Shown here piece by piece: positions 16,392 through 25,937 of a stretch of 64,000 bases of DNA; within the stretch, counting starts at the first letter, position 1; each line of letters begins with the position of its first letter. Source of the DNA: Phycisphaeraceae bacterium (GTDB lineage: Bacteria > Planctomycetota > Phycisphaerae > Phycisphaerales > UBA1924); contig JACKHF010000001.1 of NCBI GenBank assembly GCA_020639155.1, forward strand, positions 682,001 to 746,000. Direction: 5' to 3'. Below the pieces are notes generated by a model. It did no database searches. It worked only from the letters and a program-made list of their open reading frames with translations, and was not told the origin of the DNA. The position numbers and the translations under genes are program-made.

Positions 16392-19300
16392 TTATGGACA
16401 CCCAGCCGCGTATGCATTACCAAAGCAGATGTAATCAAAGATATTGAACAATCCGTTGCTATCACAGTCTGCTGAAGGGCTCTGAGTTGCATATGCATTA
16501 CCGAAACAGATGTAGTCAAAGATGTTGAGCACACCGTTCGAATCGCAGTCTGCGTAGCACGCGTCCTCGCATTCATCGGGAATGCCGTTGTTATTCACGT
16601 CCTGGCTGTACCCTGACGCGATGTCGCATGTATCGAGCACCTGGTTGTAGTTGCAGTCAATACCGGCGCGCGGGAGGAAATCAAACCCGGATGGATGATG
16701 CAGACCAGCATTCTGACCCTGGATGTACGCACGCAGCAGATGCCCCTTCGTTCGTTGATAGATGTACACAGCAGCGTCGGTCAGGTGCAACTCACCACCC
16801 GGCGAACCCGCAGACTCGTCCTCGTTGTGACGAGAAACATAGATATTCCCATCGGGTCCAACACGAATCGCCCACGGATTGTCCAGCCATAACCTGTTTG
16901 GCTCAAACGTACCGCCGTTGTGCCACTGACCGACGAACGCGCCCGTTGTCGCGTCATACTCAAGCACCTGATCGGTATCAAACGAGCAGACCAGCAAATT
17001 GCCCGTGTCGGGGTGGAACAGCATCCCGCGAGGCGTTGACAGCCCGCCGTTGTCGCCGGCTTGCACGAAGTCACGGATGTATGCGCCGGTCTGGCCGTGC
17101 AGTTCAATCACACGACCAGCGTTGTTCACATCCTGCGATGTCACAAACACGTTGTTGTTCGGGCCCTTTGCAATGCCGAACGGGAGTTCAAGCGGCGCGT
17201 TAGCTGCAGAGAAATCACCGATGTATCCGCCAGAGTTGGCATCGTACATCTTCACTGAGTTCGTGCCGGTACTGGTAACAAGTAGTGTGCCACCATCATG
17301 GAACATCATCATGCCGGGATTGCTGAGTCCGCCTGCACCAGCAGTGACAAGATCACGCGCGACACCACCAAACCGGTACAACTGCACAATCCGATCGTCC
17401 GCGCTCGTCACATTGACAAGTCCGGACATCTGATCAATAAGCACATCATTTGGAAGCAGCACAACGTTATCCTGTGTCTGTGTTTCCTGTGTGCCCGTGC
17501 CGCCCAGATACCGCTTCAGCGTGCCGGATGCGTCATGATGTCCAATCCAGATTGATCCAGCACCATCGAGCTGCGTGAGATCGGGCACAGAGTTATTATC
17601 GCAGTCCTCGTACACGTCAAAGAGAATGTTGCGATTCAAGTCGAGCGACATGTCTGTTGCGATATCGTACCAGTCAACGACGCCATTGTTGTTCGCGTCG
17701 GGCTGGCACTCATCCGGCACATTGTTGTTGTCAAGATCCACGCTGATCGCCGGGAAGACGGGCACAACCGCGAACGTATCGATGCCGCCCTCGACAACAG
17801 ACTGTGGATTTGCATCAACAATGGTAAAGCGGACATACGAATCACTGGTTGGAGTCAGACCAGCGCTTGCAAGTTCCTGCGGTGTCACAAAGTGCGCTGT
17901 CCAGGCAAGCCCGTTGTTCTGCCCATGCGCGGCGATCTGCACCCACGGCCCGGCAAGCCCGGAATCGCTCATCTCAACCGTGATGATGTCGGGGCCACCA
18001 TTGTTGCCAAGTTTCTGGAAGTAGTTGTAGAACACACCAAGCCCGCCCGCAGAAAAATCGAGCTGCGGCGACGTGATACGCGTCGCGCCATTATCGACAT
18101 CTGAGTTTCCGGGCGCGTTGTCTGTCACAAGACACCAGCCGGATCCGTCCGCGTCAGACTCGGGATCGTGCTGCCAGTTCGGGTCGTTCACTGGTATCGC
18201 GCGCTCCCAGTCGCCCGACGTTGCACCAAGATTCTCAAGCACCCAACCGGTATCCGTGTTAAATGTATCAAAGAAGACAGGTGTGCCGAAGGATGTAACA
18301 AGATCAAGATCGTCAGGAATGCTGTTGCCGTTGCAGTCCGGCTCGCAATCATCGGGAATCCCGTTGGCATTGAGATCCGTTGATGTACCGTTCGCAATGT
18401 CCTGCGGGTCGAGGACGCCATTGCCGTTGCAATCCTCGCACTCGTCGCACACACCATTGCCGTTGACATCGAGGCTGGTGCCCACGGTAATATCCATCAG
18501 ATCATCAATGCCGTTCTGGTTGCAGTCTGTAATAACACATGTGCGCGATGTGATGTAGTCCTCCATGATTGCCTGCGTGAACGCGTGGAAACGGGCATCG
18601 TTGTTGCCAGAACCACCCGTGAACGTTTGCGAGCAGTACGCCATGATCGTGCCGCGTGTCGCAGGTGTCGCGCCGTTATCGCATGTGTCAAGCCCATAAT
18701 CGTGTGTGTGCGCTGTACCACAGTTGTGCCCAAGCTCGTGCGCTGTCACAGTAACATCGCGCTGGAAGATATTCGGAGTTGTGGGATCCACAAACGAGCC
18801 GACGATGTACCCGGACCACGAGTAGGAGTTGTTATTGCACAAACCGTTGAGATAGGCAACGCCGCCAGCGGTGAGATTGCGCCGGCCCGTAAAAAACTGT
18901 GCAACATCACGATGTACGCCGCCCATGTTTGCGTTCCAGTACTGGCGGAACGGGTCAAGCGGCTCCTGCTCGTTGAACAGATCGTTCGGATCATCCCACA
19001 ACCGGACATAGGACACGTCGACTCGTGTATTCACGTCACGGATATAGATATCGCTGATCGCTGCGTACGTCTGGAGAACATACGCGCCAGCAGCATTCAG
19101 ATCATCAAACAGTGAGTAATATTCAAAGTCTGTCTCAACAGCAACCTCAACCTGCCTGAGATCGTGGATGTTCGTACCATCTGTTGTGATGCCGGAAACA
19201 CGATTTATCGCACGCTTTGCAAGATGATCCGCTTGATGCATCGCTGCTTCCGGATCGGTCACGGTGCCGCACGATGCAATACCGACGCCGCCGGTTTGCC

Positions 19301-19799
19301 CGCCGGTCGGTGTAAACACTGTCAGCACGCCCATATCACCAAATCCGCCGTCAACAGTCTTGTTCGACACGCCGAAGACGCTGCCTGTCATAATGCCGGC
19401 TGATGTGCCAAGATCAATCGTTCCCTGCACCTGGTACGGCGAGATTGTGAGAAACACGTGGGATCCAGGCATGTCCGCAACCCACCCGCGATAACTCTGC
19501 ACCATGGTCGTATCGAACGCAAAGTCACGATCAGGGCCGCGAACACTCCCTACAACAAATCGTGTCGTCGCAGTGACAGGTGTAAACGGCTCAAGTTGCA
19601 GCGTAACGGGTGCATCAACACCAGGAAGTGATACGCCATCGATTACCACGGGCTGACTGTGTCTGTCCGTCAGTTGTTCCCAGAGAATGGGATCAACGCG
19701 AAGCTGTGTTGCTGGCACGTCGGGCCCGGCAAGGGCTGAACCTCCAAGTGCGACGACTGCTCCGATGCAGCAGACAATGTGCTTTCCCTTTGTGTGCAT
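16392..19799 (-). CDS. Metzincin metalloprotease with GC-type dockerin
   Basis: Protein of 1135 residues starting at the ATG at 19799 (GGGAG upstream), with a signal peptide ending SALAG. A prodomain-like region leads to a reprolysin-like catalytic domain with the zinc motif HELGHNCGTAH near residue 355 and the Met-turn IMAYC, both metzincin hallmarks (M12B-like). Calcium-loop segments follow, with DCNQNGIDDLMDI, DCNGNGVLDPQDIANGT and DCNGNSIPDDLDL. A jelly-roll region and NHL-like propeller strands (LSNPGMMMFHDGGTLLVTST, GPDGNIYVSRHNED) come next. The C terminus is a complete dockerin ending GNAYAAGCP. It is third in an inferred operon, 63 bases after the BNR gene, and probably an extracellular protease. 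Confidence 0.92.
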   Translation of the reverse strand: MHTKGKHIVCCIGAVVALGGSALAGPDVPATQLRVDPILWEQLTDRHSQPVVIDGVSLPGVDAPVTLQLEPFTPVTATTRFVVGSVRGPDRDFAFDTTMVQSYRGWVADMPGSHVFLTISPYQVQGTIDLGTSAGIMTGSVFGVSNKTVDGGFGDMGVLTVFTPTGGQTGGVGIASCGTVTDPEAAMHQADHLAKRAINRVSGITTDGTNIHDLRQVEVAVETDFEYYSLFDDLNAAGAYVLQTYAAISDIYIRDVNTRVDVSYVRLWDDPNDLFNEQEPLDPFRQYWNANMGGVHRDVAQFFTGRRNLTAGGVAYLNGLCNNNSYSWSGYIVGSFVDPTTPNIFQRDVTVTAHELGHNCGTAHTHDYGLDTCDNGATPATRGTIMAYCSQTFTGGSGNNDARFHAFTQAIMEDYITSRTCVITDCNQNGIDDLMDITVGTSLDVNGNGVCDECEDCNGNGVLDPQDIANGTSTDLNANGIPDDCEPDCNGNSIPDDLDLVTSFGTPVFFDTFNTDTGWVLENLGATSGDWERAIPVNDPNWQHDPESDADGSGWCLVTDNAPGNSDVDNGATRITSPQLDFSAGGLGVFYNYFQKLGNNGGPDIITVEMSDSGLAGPWVQIAAHGQNNGLAWTAHFVTPQELASAGLTPTSDSYVRFTIVDANPQSVVEGGIDTFAVVPVFPAISVDLDNNNVPDECQPDANNNGVVDWYDIATDMSLDLNRNILFDVYEDCDNNSVPDLTQLDGAGSIWIGHHDASGTLKRYLGGTGTQETQTQDNVVLLPNDVLIDQMSGLVNVTSADDRIVQLYRFGGVARDLVTAGAGGLSNPGMMMFHDGGTLLVTSTGTNSVKMYDANSGGYIGDFSAANAPLELPFGIAKGPNNNVFVTSQDVNNAGRVIELHGQTGAYIRDFVQAGDNGGLSTPRGMLFHPDTGNLLVCSFDTDQVLEYDATTGAFVGQWHNGGTFEPNRLWLDNPWAIRVGPDGNIYVSRHNEDESAGSPGGELHLTDAAVYIYQRTKGHLLRAYIQGQNAGLHHPSGFDFLPRAGIDCNYNQVLDTCDIASGYSQDVNNNGIPDECEDACYADCDSNGVLNIFDYICFGNAYATQSPSADCDSNGLFNIFDYICFGNAYAAGCP

Positions 19800-19862
19800 A
19801 GCGTGATCTCCCAGGTTGCGATACATGTACTTCCTTCTCTTTCTTCCAATGCCATATTCTGG

Positions 19863-22103
19863 TTACGGGCAGCCCGCTGCAAACGCGTTGCCGAAACAGA
19901 TGTAATCGAAAATGTTCAATACGCCGTTCCCATCACAATCTGCTTGCAGCGAACCCATGGCATATGCATTGCCAAAGCAGATGTAATCAAAGATGTTCAG
20001 CAGGGCGTTGCCATCGCAGTCTGCAATGCATGATGACAGATCCATCACCCATGCGCCTCGTCCCTGTGTGCCGATGACGATGCGCTCTCGTGCAATGTCC
20101 ATGATGACGTCGATCACCGGCACATGGGGAAGATTCTGCCCGAAACGCACCCACGTCACCCCATCGTCAGTCGAGCGATAGATACCATCGTCTGCGCCTG
20201 CGTAGAGTGTCGGAGGCGAGGTGCGAGGATCTATATCCACAACGTTCACCGGCACGTCCGGCAGATTTCCGTCAAGTGTTTCCCACGATTGTCCGTAGTT
20301 TGTTGTCCGGCGAACGTGCGCTTGACCGAACACAGCACCCGCGAGATATGCTGTGCCGGGCTCGGTGGGATGAGTTGAGATCTCCCGAGTAACACGGGGC
20401 CAGCCGGGGTTGTCTGAGATCACAACAGTCCAGTCAACACCTGCATTTGTTGACACACCGACATTGCCATCGTTTGTCGCCATATACAGCACATCGGGGT
20501 TCGATGGCGAGATCGCAAGCGCACGAATCGCGCCAGCGCCCTTTGTCAGATCGCCCGAAATCACCTGCCATCCCGTGCTACCGAATGTTCGCTTGTGGAT
20601 GCGATGCGTCGCGTAGTAGACCGTGTTCAGGCTCGAAGGATCGATGACATACGGCGGAAGGAAGCAGTTTCGTCCTGAGAGCCCGCCCCCGGCACTGCCG
20701 AATGACTGACCACTGTTTGTTGATCGCGAAAGATTACCGGTACCCTGAGCTTCTGCAAACCAGATATTCGGCTGCTGCTGGTCGATCCTTGTCCAGCCTC
20801 CGTCACCGCCATTCACTGTTGTCCATGATTGCGAACCGTCGTACCGCGCATTTGTGCCATTGTCCTGAGTGCCGCCTATCACGACGTTCGCATCAAGCGG
20901 ATGAATAGAAACACCCGCATAGAACTGCACAACACCAAGCCCGTCGTTCACACTCTCCCAGTCATTGCCGAAGTTCAATGAGCGATGCAGTCCGCCATCA
21001 TCGCCAGCAAGCAGATGTCCATTCGCATCAAAGGCAACTGCGTGGCAGTCCACGTGCGGTGGTGTAATTGTTGCGCTGCCACTCTGTGTCACCCGCTCCA
21101 TGTCAAGCCCGCCATAGAACGCCATGTTCTCATCGGCTGGGTTCACACCAATGCACGACAGATACCATCCATACGACGACTGGCTTACATCGCCATACGT
21201 CGTCCACGTATCGCCGCCGTTGATTGATTTGTATCCACCAAGGTTGAACGCACCACCACCTGTAGAGTTTGATGGTTGCGCAAACAATGCGTACACAACA
21301 TCAGAGTTTGATGGGGCTGTTGCTACACTGACCCGCCCGACAACGGACGCTGGAAGACCACTCGTCATCTTCTGCCATGATGCGCCAGCATCTATTGAGC
21401 GGTATACGCCGTTGCCCGAATCGCCAAAGATGTCGCCGATCCCAGCAAAGACCGTTGTGCTATCCGTACTAATTGCAATATCCGTTGCGATAAGATCTGG
21501 AAGTCCATTTGTCAGCCGTGTCCACGTTACACCGGCATCAATGCTTTTGAACACACCAACCGGCCCATCCTTACCGGGGTGCTCCTTTGCTGCCGCGAGT
21601 GCCGGAAAGCCGCCAGCGCGCGTGATCGACGCGTACAACACATCTGTGTTGTTCGGATCAATCGCTATCTTGGAGAAGCAGCGCCCAGCAAACGTGGTCT
21701 CTGCATGATGTGACCATGTGTCGCCACCGTCGATCGTTTTGAAGACACCAAGCCCGTACCGCGAATGGTTCGCGTAGTTGGCCTCTCCAGTGCCCGCATA
21801 GACAATCATGTCATTCGTCGGATCGACTGCAAGAGCACCAGTGGCAGTGGTTGGCATGTGGTCCGTCAGGGGTTGCCACGTCGCGCCTCCGTCTGTCGTG
21901 CGCCACACGCCACCGTCAGCACCTGCGACATAGATACGGTCAGCATTTGTCGTGCTTGGCGCAACCGCACTAATCCGACCTGAAGATCCGCCAAACCACG
22001 AGATCGGTGCAGGCCCCAGAGACTCCCACTGCTGGGCGTGCGCTGAAACACTAACGACCGTGAGTACAGCAGGCACAACACTGCGCGACCATTGATATGT
22101 CAT
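19863..22103 (-). CDS. BNR/Asp-box beta-propeller protein with GC-type dockerin
   Basis: Protein of 746 residues. The ATG overlaps the stop of the upstream gene (ATGA), and GGGAGGG lies upstream. A signal peptide (about 1-24, ending AHAQ) is followed by many Asp-box motifs of the S-x-D-x-G-x-T-W type: TTDGGATWQPL, TIDGGDTWSHH, SIDAGVTWTRL, SINGGDTWTTY, TNAGVDWTVV, STDDGVTWVRF. This is the WD40/YVTN-BNR or sortilin-like propeller often annotated as a glycosyl-hydrolase-like protein; enzymatic activity cannot be claimed. The dockerin is complete (CIADCDGNALLNIFDYIC ... GNAFAAGCP). It is translationally coupled to the DUF4198-like gene. Confidence 0.9.
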   Translation of the reverse strand: MTYQWSRSVVPAVLTVVSVSAHAQQWESLGPAPISWFGGSSGRISAVAPSTTNADRIYVAGADGGVWRTTDGGATWQPLTDHMPTTATGALAVDPTNDMIVYAGTGEANYANHSRYGLGVFKTIDGGDTWSHHAETTFAGRCFSKIAIDPNNTDVLYASITRAGGFPALAAAKEHPGKDGPVGVFKSIDAGVTWTRLTNGLPDLIATDIAISTDSTTVFAGIGDIFGDSGNGVYRSIDAGASWQKMTSGLPASVVGRVSVATAPSNSDVVYALFAQPSNSTGGGAFNLGGYKSINGGDTWTTYGDVSQSSYGWYLSCIGVNPADENMAFYGGLDMERVTQSGSATITPPHVDCHAVAFDANGHLLAGDDGGLHRSLNFGNDWESVNDGLGVVQFYAGVSIHPLDANVVIGGTQDNGTNARYDGSQSWTTVNGGDGGWTRIDQQQPNIWFAEAQGTGNLSRSTNSGQSFGSAGGGLSGRNCFLPPYVIDPSSLNTVYYATHRIHKRTFGSTGWQVISGDLTKGAGAIRALAISPSNPDVLYMATNDGNVGVSTNAGVDWTVVISDNPGWPRVTREISTHPTEPGTAYLAGAVFGQAHVRRTTNYGQSWETLDGNLPDVPVNVVDIDPRTSPPTLYAGADDGIYRSTDDGVTWVRFGQNLPHVPVIDVIMDIARERIVIGTQGRGAWVMDLSSCIADCDGNALLNIFDYICFGNAYAMGSLQADCDGNGVLNIFDYICFGNAFAAGCP

Positions 22104-23011
22104 GGGCGCCCTCCCGTCGTGTCCTGACCGGAGTTTGGGAGTCTGGGTTGCGCTTGCCCATGCACAGGCACACCAGGCGCATCAAATGTCAACGAGCCGG
22201 TGTACAGAACCGCGTCATACTCTGCAGCTGGCGCGATCACAAGATGCGCGAGTTCCAACGTCCATCGACCGGGCCTGTCCAGAGTCAGGGTTGCAATCCC
22301 CTTGTCATCTGTTGGAAGCGTGCACGATGAAAACACGCGCACTCCCGCACCGGCAAATGCGGCGTCCACCGGCGGCACAATCATCACCGGTTCGCTCTTG
22401 AGCGCATCTCCTGCAACATAGGTGCGCACCAGCAGGTCGCTCCCCGAACCGAAGACCGTCGGATCGAAGATCGGACGGATCTCAACAATCTGCCCCGCCT
22501 TCTGCGTCGCGACAGGCGAGGGCTGGATCTGTGCATCGGCTGGCTCTCGTACAAGTGCGCTGAGCGACTCAATCCGCAACAGACGTATCTGTTCTGGAAG
22601 TTCATCGATCTGCTCAGGATGCACATGCAAAGCACGAGAAACCACAAACTCTTGCAACGCGTCACGCGAAACAACCTCAATGCGCGGATCAAGGTCGAGC
22701 CCCACCTTGGAAAGCCCGCCGGGTTCAACCTGTATCGGGAGTGGTACAACAGCCTGCACACCGTTCGGTTGCACAGCTGGAACCTCGTGGCGGTTCAGTT
22801 GCCTGCCCGCACCACGCACAAACAGCCAGCCTATCTCGTGCTCGGGCCACAACACAGTTGCAGCATCGTGTGTGCGCAGCTGGAAGACTGCCTCCCTGGG
22901 CTGATCGGTAGAAACAAGATCAAGATGGTGAACAACCTGTGCAGTGGATACTCCTGCGATACCACATATTGATAGCAGGAAACAACACGCACGATGATTG
23001 CAGACCAGCAT
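22100..23011 (-). CDS. DUF4198-like secreted protein
   Basis: Protein of 303 residues with a signal peptide ending VSTAQ. The C-terminal half carries VFGSGSDLLVRTYVAGDALK, TDDKGIATLTLDRPGRWTLE and AEYDAVLYTGSLTF, which fit the DUF4198 family of exported beta-sandwich proteins often near metal or nutrient uptake genes. No dockerin is present. It opens the inferred four-gene operon and ends in an ATGA overlap with the BNR dockerin gene, implying coupled translation and perhaps a shared complex. A terminator of the preceding S8 protease gene lies about 60 bases upstream of its start. Confidence 0.7.
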   Translation of the reverse strand: MLVCNHRACCFLLSICGIAGVSTAQVVHHLDLVSTDQPREAVFQLRTHDAATVLWPEHEIGWLFVRGAGRQLNRHEVPAVQPNGVQAVVPLPIQVEPGGLSKVGLDLDPRIEVVSRDALQEFVVSRALHVHPEQIDELPEQIRLLRIESLSALVREPADAQIQPSPVATQKAGQIVEIRPIFDPTVFGSGSDLLVRTYVAGDALKSEPVMIVPPVDAAFAGAGVRVFSSCTLPTDDKGIATLTLDRPGRWTLELAHLVIAPAAEYDAVLYTGSLTFDAPGVPVHGQAQPRLPNSGQDTTGGRP

Positions 23012-23069
23012 CAGGGCGCCTTTCCGAGTGATGAGATGTGCTACTCCGAACGCATGAAGTGATCATTCT

Positions 23070-23105
23070 GAAGAAAACGGTGCGGGGCCTTTCAACCCCG
23101 CACCG
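23070..23105 (-). terminator. Intrinsic terminator of the subtilisin-dockerin gene
   Basis: A ten-base perfect stem (23105-23096 with 23087-23078) and eight-base loop are followed on the minus strand by TTTTCTT. It lies 24 bases past the stop codon. Confidence 0.9.
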
Positions 23106-23128
23106 TGAACTACTCAGCAATCAAATGA

Positions 23129-25504
23129 TTATGGGCAACCTGCTGCGTACTCGTTGCCGAAGCAGATGTAGTCGAACACGTTGAGCGAGCCGCTGCCATC
23201 GCAGTCAGCATACGAGTTGCCAGCTGCGTACTCGTTGCCGAAGCAGATGTAGTCGAACACGTTGAGCGAGCCGCTGCCATCACAGTCAGCATAGCAACCG
23301 CCGCACTCTGTTCCGCCAGCAGCGAAGAGGCTGTAGCGAGCATTTGTGCCTGCTGCTGGGTGGGTGTCAGCAACAACCTCGTCACCGATCACTTCGATGG
23401 TCCACTGACCCGCTGCCGGGTTCTGGACAAAGACGTTCTCTTCGGTGTCGACGGTGTTGGACGAGCCGCCCGATGTGTTGTACTGGGCTGTGGTCACGGT
23501 GATGCCGTTGTTGCCCCAGTACACGGTGCCATTCGGAGCTGTCACACGCAGCGACAGATCATTGATGCGATGCACTGCTGCACCGACGGTACCCTGCGGA
23601 TCGATGTAGGACATGGAGACGAGCAGTTCGGGCTCGCCAGCGCCAACTTCGAAGCAGTATGAATGGGTCTCAAGATTCCCAAGCGCTGCATCCTCATTTG
23701 CAAGGAACGCAGACTTGTCCTTCAGATCGTACAGCTTCTGCAGGTTGGGCAGGCCCCAGCCCTGACGGCGACGCTCAAGCTGTGAGAGGCGGCGTGCTGT
23801 TGCAATCATCGCAACCTTGGCAGTTGTGATACCAGGCGCATCGTCAAAGATGGTTGCGCCTGGGTTGGGGTTCGCAGCAGGCCAGACTTGACGGTGCCAC
23901 ATCTCGAAGAAGATGCCGACCGTGCCGCACACCATCGGTGTACCACCGGAGGTGCCGCCGAAGCCGGAGGTGTAGCCGGTGCTGGATGTTGTTGCGATGC
24001 TGTCATAGAAGCCAGCGAGTGTTGGCTTGACACGACCATCGGTCGCCGGGCCAGTCGATGCACCAGAGATGCCATATGTTGCTGGGTTGGCGCTATTGTT
24101 GTGCTGCACAGCACCACCTGAAAGAATGTTCTTTGCCCATGCTTCCGGACGTGACTGTGTGTTACCCGCGTTGGACTGCGACTGGCAGTGCAGGTAGTTT
24201 GTCAGGAACAGCACGTTGTCCATTTCTGCGGACAGGTTGGTATAGCTTGCTGTACGGTTGTTACCCACGCTGGAGGTCTGGAAGACAGAGCGATACGGAC
24301 CGGCCGGATCGATTGACTCCTGCGCAATCTGCAGACGTGTGCCGTAGGTGCCACCGAACGATGTGGACTTGGCATAGTGGAAGAAAATGCCCTGGCCCTC
24401 TGGCATGTGGCCCTTGTACTGCGGGCTGACACCGCGAGCAAAGCAGATACCGAAGCAGGACGATCCGTGTGTGCCGGAGTTGCCGTTCGGGCCGTGGTGA
24501 ATCACACCATTGCCGCCGGTTGCTGCGTTCCACTCGGGGTTGGTATCCGGTGTTTCTGTATCAAAGATTTCGCCGTTCAGGCCGCTGCCCTCGAAGTCGA
24601 GCACGCCGGACTGCACGTATGCCGAGCCAAGCACCTGACGACCGATGTCCATGTCCCACTCGCCGGGGCCGCCCCACGCGTCGACGAATGCAACCTCGTT
24701 CATGTGCGCAACCATTGCAAGCTGCGAGGGCGTCAGCGTTGCATCGAACAGGTATGTCTCGTCACTTGTGGTGTAGTGAACGAATCCGCCAGCATTGCGG
24801 ATTGCTTCTGCAACAACTTCCTGCTCAGCGCCGAACGGCTGATAGACCTGAATGGTCCAGCGCTGCGCGGTGGACTCTTCGGTTGACATTGCAAACGCGC
24901 TTGCTGCGTCGTCGAGGCGGTATGCGGGATGGAACGCGCCTGTCCAGCGGACCATTGGCATGTTGTTGATCGCTGCGATCGAATTCGCGTCAGCACGAAC
25001 GATGTGTGTGTTGTCAGCAAGGAAGCGAACGACCTCGCCGCCAGCTGCCGTGATTGCATCGCGCGCTGCATCGGTGGAGACCGAGTTCAACTGCACGAGA
25101 TACACGGTGTTGTTTGCGTCTGCACGCAGAGCGGGATTCACCGCGGGGGCTTGACCATTCACGGGGTCGAAGCTGGCGTAGCGGAGACGAACCTGATTGC
25201 CAGTGTCACGGACGCGACCTGCAAGCGTCGAGCCGTCAAAGCTCACCGCATAGTATGATGTCGCTCCCTCTTCCCAGGTAATGACCGTTGTGGTCGAGCC
25301 CGGGATGACAGTCGACTTTGCGTTGCTGATGGTGTTTGATGTTGTATAAAACACATCGCCGCCCGGGAACGCGAGACCATTCATACCGTTTGAGCTGACC
25401 ACGGGTGATGTTTCGTCGACGCTCACTGCCGCACCAGCAGCACCCGCGAGCATCAGGGGCATCGCAAGCGCAACCGCGCGAACCACAGTCGAATACTTCT
25501 TCAT
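23129..25504 (-). CDS. Subtilisin-like (S8) serine protease with GC-type dockerin
   Basis: Protein of 791 residues with a signal peptide (about 1-25) and GGAGG before the ATG. An inhibitor-like prodomain (about 125-290, including VYLVQLNSVSTDAARDAI) precedes the S8 domain. Candidate catalytic residues are D315 in GEIFDTE, H346 in SGTHGSSCF and S519 in GGTSGGTPMV, with the KPTLAGF phrase before the serine. The His motif is diverged from the standard HGTHVAG. A proprotein-convertase-like beta domain follows (about 610-730), including GQWTIEVIGDEV. The dockerin has two copies that are nearly identical at DNA level. It is monocistronic by the terminators around it. Confidence 0.9.
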   Translation of the reverse strand: MKKYSTVVRAVALAMPLMLAGAAGAAVSVDETSPVVSSNGMNGLAFPGGDVFYTTSNTISNAKSTVIPGSTTTVITWEEGATSYYAVSFDGSTLAGRVRDTGNQVRLRYASFDPVNGQAPAVNPALRADANNTVYLVQLNSVSTDAARDAITAAGGEVVRFLADNTHIVRADANSIAAINNMPMVRWTGAFHPAYRLDDAASAFAMSTEESTAQRWTIQVYQPFGAEQEVVAEAIRNAGGFVHYTTSDETYLFDATLTPSQLAMVAHMNEVAFVDAWGGPGEWDMDIGRQVLGSAYVQSGVLDFEGSGLNGEIFDTETPDTNPEWNAATGGNGVIHHGPNGNSGTHGSSCFGICFARGVSPQYKGHMPEGQGIFFHYAKSTSFGGTYGTRLQIAQESIDPAGPYRSVFQTSSVGNNRTASYTNLSAEMDNVLFLTNYLHCQSQSNAGNTQSRPEAWAKNILSGGAVQHNNSANPATYGISGASTGPATDGRVKPTLAGFYDSIATTSSTGYTSGFGGTSGGTPMVCGTVGIFFEMWHRQVWPAANPNPGATIFDDAPGITTAKVAMIATARRLSQLERRRQGWGLPNLQKLYDLKDKSAFLANEDAALGNLETHSYCFEVGAGEPELLVSMSYIDPQGTVGAAVHRINDLSLRVTAPNGTVYWGNNGITVTTAQYNTSGGSSNTVDTEENVFVQNPAAGQWTIEVIGDEVVADTHPAAGTNARYSLFAAGGTECGGCYADCDGSGSLNVFDYICFGNEYAAGNSYADCDGSGSLNVFDYICFGNEYAAGCP
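23142..23293 (-). repeat. Near-identical direct repeat encoding both dockerin units
   Basis: Bases 23142-23212 and 23223-23293 match at 70 of 71 positions, offset by 81 bases (27 codons). They encode the two dockerin repeats of the S8 protease. Other dockerin genes here have diverged repeats, so this is a recent duplication or gene conversion. Confidence 0.9.
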
Positions 25505-25831
25505 CGAAATCCTCCAGTCTGGGTACCAGGGCTCACTCCGCCCTCATCTGATAAAAACATGACTCCTTGTAAACAAGGCCGAACACCAGCCCTGTTATCA
25601 ATCAGCGATGCCTCGATTCGAATCACATCAATGCTGTGAAACGAGATTCGTACCGCAGACCGATGCATGTCATCGGTCTGGTCCCCCGACGAGTTGTCCA
25701 CGAATAGCACGTAACCAGATTCAGTGTAACGGAAATTCGCGAAAGATGTACAGGTTGTTCCGAAGAATCCGCAACATTCCTACGATCGCTTTGCAGGAAT
25801 CTGTCCGATATTGCTCCGGAAGGCAAGGTCA
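25505..25831. other. Intergenic region upstream of the S8 protease gene
   Basis: About 330 bases between the S8 gene start and the terminator of the next gene upstream. It should carry the S8 promoter. No ORF with a credible start and no clear hairpin or promoter pair was identified by eye. Confidence 0.4.
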
Positions 25832-25863
25832 TAAAAGAACCATCCCTCAAATTTGAAGGATGG
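25832..25863 (-). terminator. Intrinsic terminator of the long-repeat dockerin gene
   Basis: A nine-base stem (25863-25855 with 25848-25840, one wobble) with an AT-only six-base loop is followed on the minus strand by TTCTTTTA. It lies 75 bases beyond the stop codon. Confidence 0.75.
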
Positions 25864-25937
25864 AATCTCAAGGGGCTCAAATTATTGGACCACAACCCAT
25901 TCCCGGGGCTGTATACAGAGTGATATTACGCCCACTA

